Source: JAGORM01 sp050255815 (GTDB lineage: Bacteria > Patescibacteriota > Microgenomatia > Levybacterales > GWA1-39-11). Taken from it: DNA of 64,000 bases. A model generated the notes under the pieces. The model saw nothing but the letters and a program-made list of their open reading frames with translations. It searched no databases and was not told the DNA's origin. Positions 7,943 to 16,980 of the stretch are shown here, piece after piece. Both the position numbers and the translations under genes were made by a program. The stretch's first letter is position 1. The number at the start of each line of letters is the position of its first letter. The stretch is from NCBI GenBank assembly GCA_050255815.1, contig JBLMVJ010000019.1:1-64000 (forward strand). Reading direction: 5' to 3'.

Positions 7943-9103
7943 TTACTTCTTCGGGTGTTTCTTCCAGATGAACATGCTGTACATAACAAAATTCCAAATA
8001 AGCAGAAGTCCGGTCCCTATTACAAAGTAAATATAATAGTATTTAACAGGCAAAATAACCCTTAACACTCCTTCTCCAATAAATCTGTCTCCCAGGAAAA
8101 TTGTTCCGGTCTGGATAAAGATAACGCCAAATACTGATGTGAGGTAAAATTGTGCCATCTTAATAAAGTATTGGGTTACCCCATGTACCTTATTCTCTTT
8201 AAATGTCCAAATATTATTAAAGTTATAGTTGGAAAAAATTGCAACAGCAGCACCCACTAAATTGGCTATAGAGTGGTCAAAATGGTACGTATCAGACAAG
8301 ACTTTTAAAATAACAAAATTAATAACAAAACCTATGCCTCCTACCACTAAAAACTTCCCAAACTTCCCGAAAATAAGCTCTTTAATCCGCGCGCTTATCA
8401 CAAAATAAAGGACATCAATGATATAGCCTAACGGAGCAATTTTGGACTGGCCCAGCTTTCTGTCAGAAAAATGGAACGGCACTTCCCCTATCCGGAACCC
8501 ATCCGCAATTGCCATATGAAGAAATGCAATCTGGAATATGTATCCGTTGTAGCCGGAAAGCTTTTCTCTTTCTTTGAGAAATACTTCTTTTTTAAGTGCA
8601 CGGTAACCACCTGTCCAATCATGCACCCCAAACTTCATGAAAATAGTACGCACCAAAATATTTGCTACTATAGAGAACATTTTCCGCTGTGGCGGCCAAT
8701 TTTGGGGAATTGATCCTCCACCACTATAACGCGTCCCTATTACCATATCTGAACCCTCATCAATTTTGTCTAAAAAGGCAGGAATTTTTTCCGGGTCATG
8801 CTGACCGTCAGCATCCATTTCAAAGACCACATCCGCTCCCATGTGCTCTATGGCATAATTCATACCGCGGATGTAAGCCGCTCCCAGACCATTTTTATGG
8901 CCGGAGCTGACATCCAAATTTTTATACTTTTTCATCAAATGCCTCACGGCATCTTCAGTCCCGTCCGGGGAAGAGTCGTCAGCCACTAATATGCTCATTT
9001 TATGGTTTTTTACTTTCGGGAAAACTTCTTCTTCCAGCAGAGGAATCAATTTTTCTATATTCTCTTTTTCGTTATAGGTAGGAAGGATCACAACAGCGTG
9101 CAT
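7943..9103 (-). CDS. Polyprenyl-phosphate mannose synthase-like GT2 fused to GtrA domain
   Basis: 386 residues. Residues ~1-225 are a GT2 glycosyltransferase of the dolichol-phosphate mannose synthase type: VVILPTYNEKENIEKLIP, ADDSSPDGT, and the metal-binding FEMDADGQHDPEKIP, then GTRYSGGG. Residues ~245-386 hold four hydrophobic helices typical of GtrA (FLVVGGIGFVINFVILK, then NNIWTF), which are thought to flip the lipid-linked sugar. It would load a sugar onto polyprenyl phosphate and present it to the downstream GT39 enzyme. A TAAACT box six bases before the ATG suggests this gene starts its own leaderless transcript. Confidence 0.88.
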   Translation of the reverse strand: MHAVVILPTYNEKENIEKLIPLLEEEVFPKVKNHKMSILVADDSSPDGTEDAVRHLMKKYKNLDVSSGHKNGLGAAYIRGMNYAIEHMGADVVFEMDADGQHDPEKIPAFLDKIDEGSDMVIGTRYSGGGSIPQNWPPQRKMFSIVANILVRTIFMKFGVHDWTGGYRALKKEVFLKEREKLSGYNGYIFQIAFLHMAIADGFRIGEVPFHFSDRKLGQSKIAPLGYIIDVLYFVISARIKELIFGKFGKFLVVGGIGFVINFVILKVLSDTYHFDHSIANLVGAAVAIFSNYNFNNIWTFKENKVHGVTQYFIKMAQFYLTSVFGVIFIQTGTIFLGDRFIGEGVLRVILPVKYYYIYFVIGTGLLLIWNFVMYSMFIWKKHPKK

Positions 9104-9109
9104 GTTTTT

Positions 9110-9115
9110 AGTTTA
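9110..9115 (-). promoter_or_regulatory. -10 box of a probably leaderless transcript (GT2-GtrA gene)
   Basis: TAAACT preceded by GG on the minus strand, six bases before ATG at 9103. No SD or clear -35. Confidence 0.45.
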
Positions 9116-9165
9116 CCGTATTTATATAGAAAATGCCACTTAAATTAAGCTGATAAATGTGGGGA

Positions 9166-10140
9166 TTATGGGTTGTTTTTTTCAAGTTCTACATCTGCTT
9201 TCACCATCATTTCAACCAGTTCTTTAAATGAAGTCTTTGGCTCCCATCCCAATACTTCCTTTGCCTTACTATAGTCACCAATCAGATAGTCTACTTCTGC
9301 AGGCCGCATATGTTCCGTTTTATTAGCTGTTACATGCTTCTCCCAGTCAGTGATTCCCACCGTCTTAAAGGCCACTTCCACAAATTCTTTGACTGAATGG
9401 TTTTCCCCGGTTGCTACTACATAATCATCCGGCCTATCCTGTTGGAGCATCATCCACATGGCCTCTACATAATCCCCGGAAAAACCCCAATCCCGTTTTG
9501 GTTCCAAAGAGCCTAATTCAAGCTTCTCTTGTTTACCCAAACTAATCCTGGCAACAGCATTTGAAATCTTACGTGTAACAAACTCTAACCCTCTTCTGGG
9601 AGACTCATGGTTAAAAAGGATTCCTGAACAGGCAAACATATCATAGCTTTCCCTATAATTCAGGGTAATATAGTGACCATATACTTTTGCCACTCCATAT
9701 GGGGATCTGGGATAAAAACGTGTTGTTTCTTTTTGGGGAGTCTCAGTCACTTTTCCAAACATCTCAGATGATGATGCCTGATAGAATTTAATTTTTTTAT
9801 TTACCTGACGGATAGCCTCCAGCATTCTGGTTACTGAAAGCGCAGTAAACTCCCCGGTTAAAACAGGCTGGCTCCAGGAGGCTTTCACAAAAGATTGTGC
9901 CGCCAGGTTATACACTTCATCAGGTTCTGAATTTATTAATGCGTCAGCAAGCGATCCCTGGTCAAGGAGGTCTCCGGGAATAATAGTGATCCGGTCCTGG
10001 ATGTGTTTAATGTTTACAATATTTGGGGTTGAGAGGCGGCGGACTAAACCGTATACCTTGTATCCTTTCTTGAGAAGAAATTCGGCAAGATAGGAACCAT
10101 CTTGTCCGGTGACACCGGTTATGAGTGCTTTTTTAGCCAT
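9166..10140 (-). CDS. gmd: GDP-mannose 4,6-dehydratase
   Basis: 324 residues, an extended short-chain dehydrogenase fold that converts GDP-D-mannose to GDP-4-keto-6-deoxymannose. The NADP-binding motif is TGVTGQDGSYLAEFLL at the N-terminus. The catalytic Tyr/Lys pair is in SPYGVAKVYGHY, and the substrate-binding segment is NHESPRRGLEFVTRKI; both are hallmark Gmd motifs. It is 23 bases downstream of the reductase that would use its product. Together they make a GDP-6-deoxyhexose, probably GDP-rhamnose, for surface glycans. Confidence 0.95.
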   Translation of the reverse strand: MAKKALITGVTGQDGSYLAEFLLKKGYKVYGLVRRLSTPNIVNIKHIQDRITIIPGDLLDQGSLADALINSEPDEVYNLAAQSFVKASWSQPVLTGEFTALSVTRMLEAIRQVNKKIKFYQASSSEMFGKVTETPQKETTRFYPRSPYGVAKVYGHYITLNYRESYDMFACSGILFNHESPRRGLEFVTRKISNAVARISLGKQEKLELGSLEPKRDWGFSGDYVEAMWMMLQQDRPDDYVVATGENHSVKEFVEVAFKTVGITDWEKHVTANKTEHMRPAEVDYLIGDYSKAKEVLGWEPKTSFKELVEMMVKADVELEKNNP

Positions 10141-10163
10141 ATTATTGTTCAGCTTTAAAAATA

Positions 10164-11111
10164 TTAAACGTTATTGCGCCAATAATCAAGGGTATCTTTC
10201 AACGTTTGTTCTAATTTTATCTCCGGTTTCCATCCTAAAGTCTCAATTTTTGTATTATCAGACCTGATATCCGGAACATCAGAAGGCCGCAAAAGAGCAG
10301 GATCAATCTCTGTATCTATATGTTCAGTTGAAAGGGAAAGGAGTGAGTCAAGGATTTGGGAGATCTTATGTGACTTTCCGGATCCAGCATTATACACATC
10401 CCCTGATTGCCCCTTTTCTGCTATTGCTAAATATGCCTGCACCATATCCCGAACATCTGTAAAATCCCTTTTTGCCTCTAAATTCCCCACTTTCATAACC
10501 GGTGGGATTTTTTTCTTCTCAATTTCTGCTATTTGTTTTGCAAAAGAAGCCACAACAAACTGCGGAGTCTGCCGGGGCCCTATATGGTTAAACGGCCTCA
10601 CCCTAATAACATCCATTTTATAAGAGTTAAAGTACTGCAACCCTAAATAATCCTGGGCAATTTTTGATACGGCATATGGGCTACCGGGTCGCATAGGAGT
10701 ATTTTCATCCAATGGTAAATCTGATGGCTCCACTAATCCATATATTTCAGCAGAGGAAGTAATAATAATCCTTGAGGAAATGTTTGCATTTCTTACTGCC
10801 TCAAGTAGGTTTATCTCTGCTGCTATATTATTTGTGATTATTTTTTCCGGTTCTTTAAAGCTTTCTGCCGGTGAGGTAAGTGCAGCAAGATGGAAAATAA
10901 TGTCCGGATTCAATTCAGCAATTACTTTCTCTGTTTCTTCTCTGTCTAACAAATTAAGCTTTTTTAATACCAATCTATCTTTAATTGCGTCAACAAAAGA
11001 AAGGTTATCTGATATATGAGTTCCCTGAACAGTATAGTTTTTTTCAAGAAGAAGTTCAGCTAAAAAACTTCCGGCAAACCCTGAGATTCCTGTAACGAGG
11101 ACTTTTTGCAT
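10164..11111 (-). CDS. rmd: GDP-6-deoxy-D-mannose reductase-like SDR
   Basis: 315 residues, extended SDR with VTGISGFAGSFLAELLLEK for NAD(P) binding, TSSAEIYG, the catalytic YAVSKIAQDYL and VRPFNHIGPRQTP. The last motif is typical of Rmd, which reduces GDP-4-keto-6-deoxymannose to GDP-D-rhamnose. The downstream gene gmd provides the substrate, which supports this reading over a general epimerase. It lies 3 bases after ugd. Exact sugar product is inferred from motif and neighbour. Confidence 0.8.
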   Translation of the reverse strand: MQKVLVTGISGFAGSFLAELLLEKNYTVQGTHISDNLSFVDAIKDRLVLKKLNLLDREETEKVIAELNPDIIFHLAALTSPAESFKEPEKIITNNIAAEINLLEAVRNANISSRIIITSSAEIYGLVEPSDLPLDENTPMRPGSPYAVSKIAQDYLGLQYFNSYKMDVIRVRPFNHIGPRQTPQFVVASFAKQIAEIEKKKIPPVMKVGNLEAKRDFTDVRDMVQAYLAIAEKGQSGDVYNAGSGKSHKISQILDSLLSLSTEHIDTEIDPALLRPSDVPDIRSDNTKIETLGWKPEIKLEQTLKDTLDYWRNNV

Positions 11112-11114
11112 AAT

Positions 11115-12404
11115 TTACCTGCCTACCCCAATTGATTTGAAGCCAATTTTTTCAAGTGTCTCCGGTTCATAAACGTTTCTGCCGTCAACCAGGTAGGGAG
11201 TTTTCATAGAGGCCGCAATTTTCTTCAGGTCTAATTCTTTAAATTCATTCCACTCAGTTAAAACCGCAAGCACGTCTACGCCTCTTGCTGCCTCATACGC
11301 ATCTATTGTGTATATTACTTCCGGCATGAGTTTTTTTGCATTCTCCATAGCCTGAGGATCATATGCTTTTATCTTTGCCCCTTCATTCCTAAGTAGATTA
11401 ATAATAAAAGTAGAAGAGGCATCACGCATATCATCAGTATTGGGCTTAAATGATAAGCCCAATACACCAATGGTTTTTCCACGCAAATCCCCTCCAAATA
11501 ATTTTATTTTCTTCACAATATCCCGTCTGGCATATTCATTAATCCGCTCTACTTCATCTAATAATCCAAAATTGTAGTCATGGTCTTTTGCTATAGCCAG
11601 AAGTGCTTTTACATCCTTAGGGAAACAGCTTCCGCCATACCCTGCACCTGCAGATAAAAATGCTGACCCAATCCGTTTATCTAATCCAATTCCCCTCAAA
11701 ACATCAGGACCGTTTGCCCCGCATTTTTCCGAAAGTTTAGCGACGGCGTTTGCAAAGGAAATTTTGGTAGCAAGAAAAGAGTTAGAAGCGTATTTGATAA
11801 GCTCTGCGGTTTCTAAATTGGTTAAAACCAATTCTCCACCTAATGGCTTATGGAGTTCAACCAGTATATCCCGTGCTTTTTCAGATTCATATCCTATCAC
11901 CACTCTGTCAGGATGCAGGGTGTCTGAAATTGCGCTCCCTTCCCTAAGAAACTCCGGAGTTGAAGTAAGGTCAAATTTTGCAGTTTCCGGTATATTTTCT
12001 GCAATAATCCGCTTAATTTTTTTATTAGTTCCTGGCGGAACGGTACTTTTAGTTACTACTACTGTATAACCGGAAAGGTTTTGGGCAACTTTTTCTGCAA
12101 CGCTAAAAACGGTTGCCAGCTCTGCATCTCCGCTTTTCTGCGGAGGAGTCCCAACCGCAATAAAAACAACGTCTGATTCAGAAACTGCAGGAACATAATC
12201 TAAGGTTGGGATAAGTCTTCCCTCATCAACATTTTTTTTGACTATTTCTTCAAGGCCCGGCTCCCAAATAGGACGTATTCCTTTTTTGAGGTTTTCAATT
12301 TTTTCAGGAGTATGGCCAATGATATATACAGTATTTCCTAAGTCAGCAAAAATCGCTGCGGTCACCAATCCTACATAACCATGTCCAATAAATGTAATGC
12401 GCAT
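11115..12404 (-). CDS. ugd: UDP-glucose/GDP-mannose 6-dehydrogenase family (UDP-glucose 6-dehydrogenase)
   Basis: 429 residues. Oxidises a nucleotide sugar (usually UDP-glucose to UDP-glucuronate) in two steps. The NAD motif is FIGHGYVGLV, the middle helix region has LIKYASNSFLATKISFANA, and the catalytic Cys is C260 in GAGYGGSCFPKD. The C-terminal domain has FKPNTDDMRDASS, a family hallmark. It lies in a tightly packed sugar-nucleotide operon (8 bases after rmlD, 3 before rmd). UDP-glucose is the usual substrate of this subtype; GDP-mannose cannot be excluded from sequence alone. Confidence 0.9.
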   Translation of the reverse strand: MRITFIGHGYVGLVTAAIFADLGNTVYIIGHTPEKIENLKKGIRPIWEPGLEEIVKKNVDEGRLIPTLDYVPAVSESDVVFIAVGTPPQKSGDAELATVFSVAEKVAQNLSGYTVVVTKSTVPPGTNKKIKRIIAENIPETAKFDLTSTPEFLREGSAISDTLHPDRVVIGYESEKARDILVELHKPLGGELVLTNLETAELIKYASNSFLATKISFANAVAKLSEKCGANGPDVLRGIGLDKRIGSAFLSAGAGYGGSCFPKDVKALLAIAKDHDYNFGLLDEVERINEYARRDIVKKIKLFGGDLRGKTIGVLGLSFKPNTDDMRDASSTFIINLLRNEGAKIKAYDPQAMENAKKLMPEVIYTIDAYEAARGVDVLAVLTEWNEFKELDLKKIAASMKTPYLVDGRNVYEPETLEKIGFKSIGVGR

Positions 12405-12412
12405 ATAATCTT

Positions 12413-13291
12413 TTAACTTCCAAGTACGTCTGACATCTCTTGCAACCCTTGGTCAAATGAACGGGGCGAAAATCCAAGATTTTTCATTTTATCATTTTTC
12501 AAATATAAATTGAAAGGGCGCTCCGCTTTTCCCGCAAAGTATTCCGCACGCACTACCTGTCCTATTACGGAAGTATCTACCCCCACCATCTGTGCAATTT
12601 TTTTGGCTGCAAGATATGGGGTGAGGGGAGTATCTCCTACCACATGGTATGTGCCCGTAAGATGCTCCACTATTACTTTGTGTATACCTCCCGCTATGTC
12701 ATCTATATAGGTAGGAACAAAGATATGGTCAGTTACACCTCTCACTTCTTGTCCGTTCTTTAAGCGTTGTGCAATAAGCCGCACAAAATCTTTTTTTTGC
12801 GCACTGCTTTTTCCATAAGGATATGCAATACGTAAAATGGCATGCATCACTCCGGAATTTCTTACCGCTTCTTCCCCCCGGTACTTTGTCTCTCCATACC
12901 AGTTAACCGGATTGGGTGTGTCTTCCTCAATGTATCCTTCCCCTTCCGACTTTTTTCCGTCAAAAACAAAATCAGTAGAAATATAAATGAGGGTTTTACG
13001 GTATTTTGAACAAAGGCGGGCAATTTCTTTAGTAGCAGAAACGTTAACCCGCCAGACCTCTCCATTTTCACCGTTTATCTTATCTTTTTCGCAACCGTCT
13101 ACATCTGCATATGCTGCCATATGCAACACGTACTCATCCGGAAACTCCACCATGTATTCCTCAACTGCTTTGTAATCAGTGATATCTACATTATTATGCC
13201 GGGATAATGATATGAAGCCCAGATCCGGAAGGATTTCCTTAATTCTGGTCCCTACCAAACCGGTCATTCCGGTTGCCAAAATACGGATCAT
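12413..13291 (-). CDS. rmlD: dTDP-4-dehydrorhamnose reductase
   Basis: 292 residues, SDR fold. Reduces dTDP-4-keto-L-rhamnose to dTDP-L-rhamnose. Motifs: ATGMTGLVGTRI near the N-terminus, the VNVSATKEIARLC helix, YISTDFVFDG, and the catalytic NWYGETKYRGE. It overlaps rmlB by four bases (stop and start share ATGA), so translation is probably coupled. The 3,5-epimerase RmlC that should supply its substrate is not in this window. Confidence 0.93.
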   Translation of the reverse strand: MIRILATGMTGLVGTRIKEILPDLGFISLSRHNNVDITDYKAVEEYMVEFPDEYVLHMAAYADVDGCEKDKINGENGEVWRVNVSATKEIARLCSKYRKTLIYISTDFVFDGKKSEGEGYIEEDTPNPVNWYGETKYRGEEAVRNSGVMHAILRIAYPYGKSSAQKKDFVRLIAQRLKNGQEVRGVTDHIFVPTYIDDIAGGIHKVIVEHLTGTYHVVGDTPLTPYLAAKKIAQMVGVDTSVIGQVVRAEYFAGKAERPFNLYLKNDKMKNLGFSPRSFDQGLQEMSDVLGS

Positions 13292-14316
13292 GCGCTTTCC
13301 TCCGCATCTTGGTATTGTGCGCTATAGTATTTTTGATATTCTTCATTTTTCAATTTAGCCCACCATTCTTTGTTCTGCATATACCACTCTATGGTCTTTT
13401 CAAGCCAGGTGTCAAAATCAAATTCCGGCTTCCAGCCTAAATCATGGTTAATCTTAGACCAATCCACAGCATACCTCCGGTCATGCCCTGGCCGGTCTTT
13501 TACATACTCTATAAATGTTTCGTCCTTCCCTAAAAGCCCAATAATCTTCTTTGCTACTGACAAATTATTTATATCAGCAGTTAATCCGCCAACACAGTAG
13601 GTATCTCCGGCCCTTCCATTCATGAGAACAGCCTCTATAGCCCTACAATGGTCCTCAACATGGAGCCAATCCCGCACATACAATCCGTCACCATAAACCG
13701 GCACTTTTTTACCTTCCAAAATATTAGTAATAGCAAGCGGGATAAGCTTCTCCGGGTATTGGAACGGTCCAAAGTTATTGGAACAATTTGTAATGCTGGT
13801 ATGCAAACCATACGTATCTGCGTAAGCTCTTACCAAATGGTCAGAAGCGGCTTTGCTGGCAGAATAAGGACTATGAGGATTATACGGGGTCAGTTCATTA
13901 AACTTTGCCGTTGACTCTAAAGGCAATGCACCAAAAACTTCATCTGTTGAAACGTGATGGAACCTCTTTATTTTTTTTTCTACCGCAGCATCCAGAAGAA
14001 TCTGGGTACCTACTACGTTTGTTAATATGAATTCTGAAGGTTCTTTAATAGACCTGTCTACGTGGGATTCTGCTGCAAAATGGACTACTATATCAACCCC
14101 TTCCATTACTTCCTGCACCAGGTTTATATCCCGGATGTCTCCTTTGATAAATTTATAAGAAGGGTTATTCTCAACTGACTTCAGGTTGTCCAGATTACCC
14201 GCATATGTTAACTTGTCCAGGTTAATGACTAAATCATTCTTGTGGTGGGAAAGCCAATAAAGAATAAAATTTGCGCCTATAAAGCCAGCTCCTCCTGTAA
14301 CTAAAATCTTACTCAT
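13288..14316 (-). CDS. rmlB: dTDP-glucose 4,6-dehydratase
   Basis: 342 residues. Converts dTDP-glucose to dTDP-4-keto-6-deoxyglucose. NAD motif TGGAGFIGANFILYW, active-site region HVSTDEVFGALP, catalytic SPYSASKAASDHLVRAY, and the dTDP-binding NNFGPFQYPEKLIPL and GDGLYVRDWLHVEDH motifs are all classic RmlB. It follows the Nudix gene by 45 bases and overlaps rmlD by four. Confidence 0.96.
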   Translation of the reverse strand: MSKILVTGGAGFIGANFILYWLSHHKNDLVINLDKLTYAGNLDNLKSVENNPSYKFIKGDIRDINLVQEVMEGVDIVVHFAAESHVDRSIKEPSEFILTNVVGTQILLDAAVEKKIKRFHHVSTDEVFGALPLESTAKFNELTPYNPHSPYSASKAASDHLVRAYADTYGLHTSITNCSNNFGPFQYPEKLIPLAITNILEGKKVPVYGDGLYVRDWLHVEDHCRAIEAVLMNGRAGDTYCVGGLTADINNLSVAKKIIGLLGKDETFIEYVKDRPGHDRRYAVDWSKINHDLGWKPEFDFDTWLEKTIEWYMQNKEWWAKLKNEEYQKYYSAQYQDAEESA

Positions 14317-14361
14317 AAAATTTCTCCCCGCCTGTTACAAGAATCTTGCTCATCTTGAATA

Positions 14362-14832
14362 TTATCCCATTATAGGGGTTTGCAGGGGATGTTTCAAATG
14401 TTCTGCATATTTTAGGATAATTCCTCTGTGGTCAAAGGCAAACTCATTTTCTGCCGGTAAAGAGTCTAGTTTAAACCAGTGGATTTCTGAAACCTCATCA
14501 TTCAGATTTGGCTCTCCTCCAATAATTTTTGCCGCAAAGAGAAAGTCAACATTTTGACGGTCTTCTTTTGGCCTGTCAGGCCGGTCATTAACCATAAAAA
14601 GTCCAACAATTTCACCCTGGTACCCTGTTTCCTCCTTTAATTCCCTTAATGCTGCTGACTGCGTGTCTTCATCTCTTCCCAGAAAACCGCCAGGAATAGT
14701 GTAGGTACCATGCCTATGGGAAGAGGTACGCTTGACCAGAAGTATTTCCTGTTTATCGTTTACTACCAGCGTACCTACCGTCACATGTCTGAGTTTTGCA
14801 AAGCCGCGGTCTTCAAATTGACAGGTTATCAT
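14362..14832 (-). CDS. Nudix hydrolase
   Basis: 156 residues. The Nudix box runs GGFLGRDEDTQSAALRELKEETGY (written here as 5-base-style motif parts: GGFLGRDE, then RELKEETG), with all the metal-binding Glu residues in place. Substrate cannot be told; nucleotide sugars or oxidised nucleotides are typical. The start codon overlaps the stop of rmlA (TAATG), so it is translated as part of the rml operon. It sits where rmlC often occurs but has no cupin features of an epimerase. Confidence 0.9.
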   Translation of the reverse strand: MITCQFEDRGFAKLRHVTVGTLVVNDKQEILLVKRTSSHRHGTYTIPGGFLGRDEDTQSAALRELKEETGYQGEIVGLFMVNDRPDRPKEDRQNVDFLFAAKIIGGEPNLNDEVSEIHWFKLDSLPAENEFAFDHRGIILKYAEHLKHPLQTPIMG

Positions 14833-15569
14833 TACAATTCACCTTGGAGTACTTTTTCCTTCACGAGTTGGTTTGCCCTAAGGAGTTCATCATGGGAGGT
14901 TCCTGCATCAATCCACCAGTCAATTATTTCACAGCCCAGGTTGCCATCCCTCAGATAGTAATTGTTCAAATCAGTAACTTCCAATTCTCCTCTTGCTGAG
15001 GGGTTCAGATTTTTAATCAGGGAAAATACAAACTTATCATACATATAAATACCGGTTTGGGCCAGGTTAGACTTAGGATGTTCAGGCTTTTCTTCAATAG
15101 ATAAAACCCTTCCCTCATCATCTACCTCTATCACACCATACTGCTTTGACTCCGTAGGCATCCGTACCCCAAAAACTACCGCTCCCCGCTCTACCTTCTC
15201 AAATTCTTCAACTATTTTTTTTAGGTCAAAATTAAAAATATTATCCCCCAAAAGCACCAGGATTTTTTCATCATGGGCAAATTCTTCTGCCAAAGAAATG
15301 GCGTCTGCAATTCCTCCTTTAGGGTTTTTCTGGATTGCATAATACAGTTTCAGCCCAAATTCTTCACCTGAACCTAACAGATTGGTAAATTGGCCTGCAT
15401 GGTCCGGTCCAGTAGACAACAACACTTCTTTTATACCCGCTTTTTGCATGGCTTCCAAGGGGTAATAAATCATGGGTTTGTTGTAAACAGGAAGAAGATG
15501 CTTGTTAGTCACAAGCGTCAGAGGCCGTAAACGTGTTGCTAAACCACCAGCTAATATTAATCCTTTCAT
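14832..15569 (-). CDS. rmlA: Glucose-1-phosphate thymidylyltransferase (short form)
   Basis: 245 residues, shorter than the usual ~290 but matching the compact form common in archaea and CPR. It makes dTDP-glucose from dTTP and glucose-1-phosphate. Motifs: LILAGGLATRLRPLTL, the binding lysines in TNKHLLPVYNKPMIYYPLE, ILVLLGDNIF, and EKPEHPKSN. The glycine usual in GGxGTRL is Ala here (GGLATRL). It heads the sugar-nucleotide operon. A large nested hairpin lies 42 bases upstream of the start. Confidence 0.9.
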   Translation of the reverse strand: MKGLILAGGLATRLRPLTLVTNKHLLPVYNKPMIYYPLEAMQKAGIKEVLLSTGPDHAGQFTNLLGSGEEFGLKLYYAIQKNPKGGIADAISLAEEFAHDEKILVLLGDNIFNFDLKKIVEEFEKVERGAVVFGVRMPTESKQYGVIEVDDEGRVLSIEEKPEHPKSNLAQTGIYMYDKFVFSLIKNLNPSARGELEVTDLNNYYLRDGNLGCEIIDWWIDAGTSHDELLRANQLVKEKVLQGEL

Positions 15570-15610
15570 TTTTTAAAAACTTACTTTTTAAACCAAATAA
15601 ATGGTTTTTA

Positions 15611-15678
15611 AAAAATATGTTGAGGCTCCGGTTGTTCCGAGACTAAACGAGGAACAAACAGGAGTTGAACATATTTTT
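15611..15678. repeat. Nested hairpin upstream of rmlA
   Basis: Three paired layers: AAAAATATGTT (15611-15621) with AACATATTTTT (15668-15678); CTCC (15626-15629) with GGAG (15661-15664); TTGTTCC (15632-15638) with GGAACAA (15651-15657). On the minus strand it lies between the small membrane gene and rmlA, so it could be a terminator or an rmlA leader structure. A smaller hairpin, GTATCAA/TTGATAC (15698-15717), lies just beyond. Confidence 0.6.
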
Positions 15679-15744
15679 GTAAATCACGAGTACATGTGTA
15701 TCAAAAGCTCTTGATACCATCGGTACCTCTGGTACCCTTTTACC

Positions 15745-16008
15745 CTATAGCGTTCCGCTCTTTAAAAATGTAAAGACAGCAAAAACAAGGACGCTAATAA
15801 GAATATATTCTATCATAATCTTTGGCTTCATGTCGTGCTCCAGGATATGATGGGATACTCCCATAATGGAATAAATAATAAGAAGCATGGCAAGTGCAAA
15901 AGCTTGGGGATTATAGGAAGGAAGCAGAGAATAAATCAGGAAAAATCCAATCCCTAAAATAAAGGTTTCTATAATGAAATAATTTAAATGAATATGTTTA
16001 TCCCTCAT
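15745..16008 (-). CDS. Small three-helix membrane protein, unrecognised
   Basis: 87 residues with three hydrophobic stretches: FIIETFILGIGFFLIYSLL, FALAMLLIIYSIMGVSHHIL and EYILISVLVFAVFTFL. A HH pair lies at the end of the second helix. The start overlaps the stop of the CAP-domain gene by ATGA, so the two are translated together. No named family is recognised; proteins of this size are often found behind CAP genes in CPR. Confidence 0.65.
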   Translation of the reverse strand: MRDKHIHLNYFIIETFILGIGFFLIYSLLPSYNPQAFALAMLLIIYSIMGVSHHILEHDMKPKIMIEYILISVLVFAVFTFLKSGTL

Positions 16009-16907
16009 AGAATTCCCCCGGATTTAGTCAAAATTACATACGTTAAGAATAATAGCAGGAGAATAATGTGGTCCAAATTATGCCCTACAATCCTGGGGAT
16101 TTTGTTTTTCTCCACTATGACAATGTCTAAAATCAAAACGGCTATAATAAACATCAAAAATGCAACGGTGGCTGATTTTGTCACTATCTGCGCATTCAAA
16201 ACCGGATGCGATACAACCTGCTCTGATGCTGTCTTTAAGACCTGTTTTTGGACCAGCGGAACCGGAACACTTTCCGGTGCAGGATTTTCCTGGGAAGCAA
16301 CTTTTTGGGGCGGAACAGGCACCTGTGGGGTACTTTCAACAGCAACGGCAGGTGGAGTTCCAAACATTTGGACAACCAATACGGTATCTTCTCCCAATAG
16401 GTTTCCCTCTACCACGGCGAAGCCTATATCTTTATATTTATTAGACAATAAGTTCTCCCGGTGTGAAGGTGAATTCATCCAGGCACTTACAATATCTTTT
16501 GAAGAAGTAAATCCTTTTGCCAGATTTTCTCCCGCATATAAATACTCATAGCCGGAATTTTTTATAAAGTACCAGGGACTAGTCCCATCAGGAGCAAAAT
16601 GAGCCCAGAAATTATGGGAAAACATATAATCTGCTTTTGCTTTGGCAGCAGCATTCAGCTCTGGGTTTAACTTTAAATCAGTAAGGCCATTTTCCTCACG
16701 GGCCACGTTAGTATCTTGTAAAAGTTCATCTGTGGTTATAGAAAATGAAATTCCCAGGACTGACGGGTTGGAAACGCGCAGGTAAATAGAACCGCAAGAC
16801 AACAGAATAAACAAAAGAGTGAATAATAATAAGGAAGAATTATGGAGAATTTTTGCCCGGTGGTTGTTGGTGTGATGCGGCGTAAATAAATGCCTCAAAT
16901 AATTCAT
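16005..16907 (-). CDS. CAP (SCP-like) domain extracellular protein
   Basis: About 300 residues. The CAP domain (roughly residues 65-180) has the expected signature pieces: NVAREENGLTDLKLNP, KAKADYMFSHNFWAHFAPDG, AGENLAKGF and AWMNSPSHRENLLS. A helix before it (LLLFTLLFILLSCGSIYL) places it outside the cell, a Pro-rich linker follows, and two helices close the protein. CAP domains have varied roles, including binding or cleavage. Start is set at ATG 16907, giving the familiar MNYLRHLFTPHHTNNHRAK beginning, with a CATAAT box seven bases upstream. A longer frame to 16964 exists but adds an atypical N-terminus. Confidence 0.85.
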   Translation of the reverse strand: MNYLRHLFTPHHTNNHRAKILHNSSLLLFTLLFILLSCGSIYLRVSNPSVLGISFSITTDELLQDTNVAREENGLTDLKLNPELNAAAKAKADYMFSHNFWAHFAPDGTSPWYFIKNSGYEYLYAGENLAKGFTSSKDIVSAWMNSPSHRENLLSNKYKDIGFAVVEGNLLGEDTVLVVQMFGTPPAVAVESTPQVPVPPQKVASQENPAPESVPVPLVQKQVLKTASEQVVSHPVLNAQIVTKSATVAFLMFIIAVLILDIVIVEKNKIPRIVGHNLDHIILLLLFLTYVILTKSGGIL

Positions 16908-16980
16908 ACACTCTATTATGAGACAAATTAAAGACATTGCGCAAGAGGGGCGGATAAATTTCAAATTAGAAATTAAAAAT

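Noticed and set aside
14362..14832. rmlC hidden as the gene between rmlA and rmlB
   Set aside because: The protein has a complete Nudix box and no cupin epimerase motifs.
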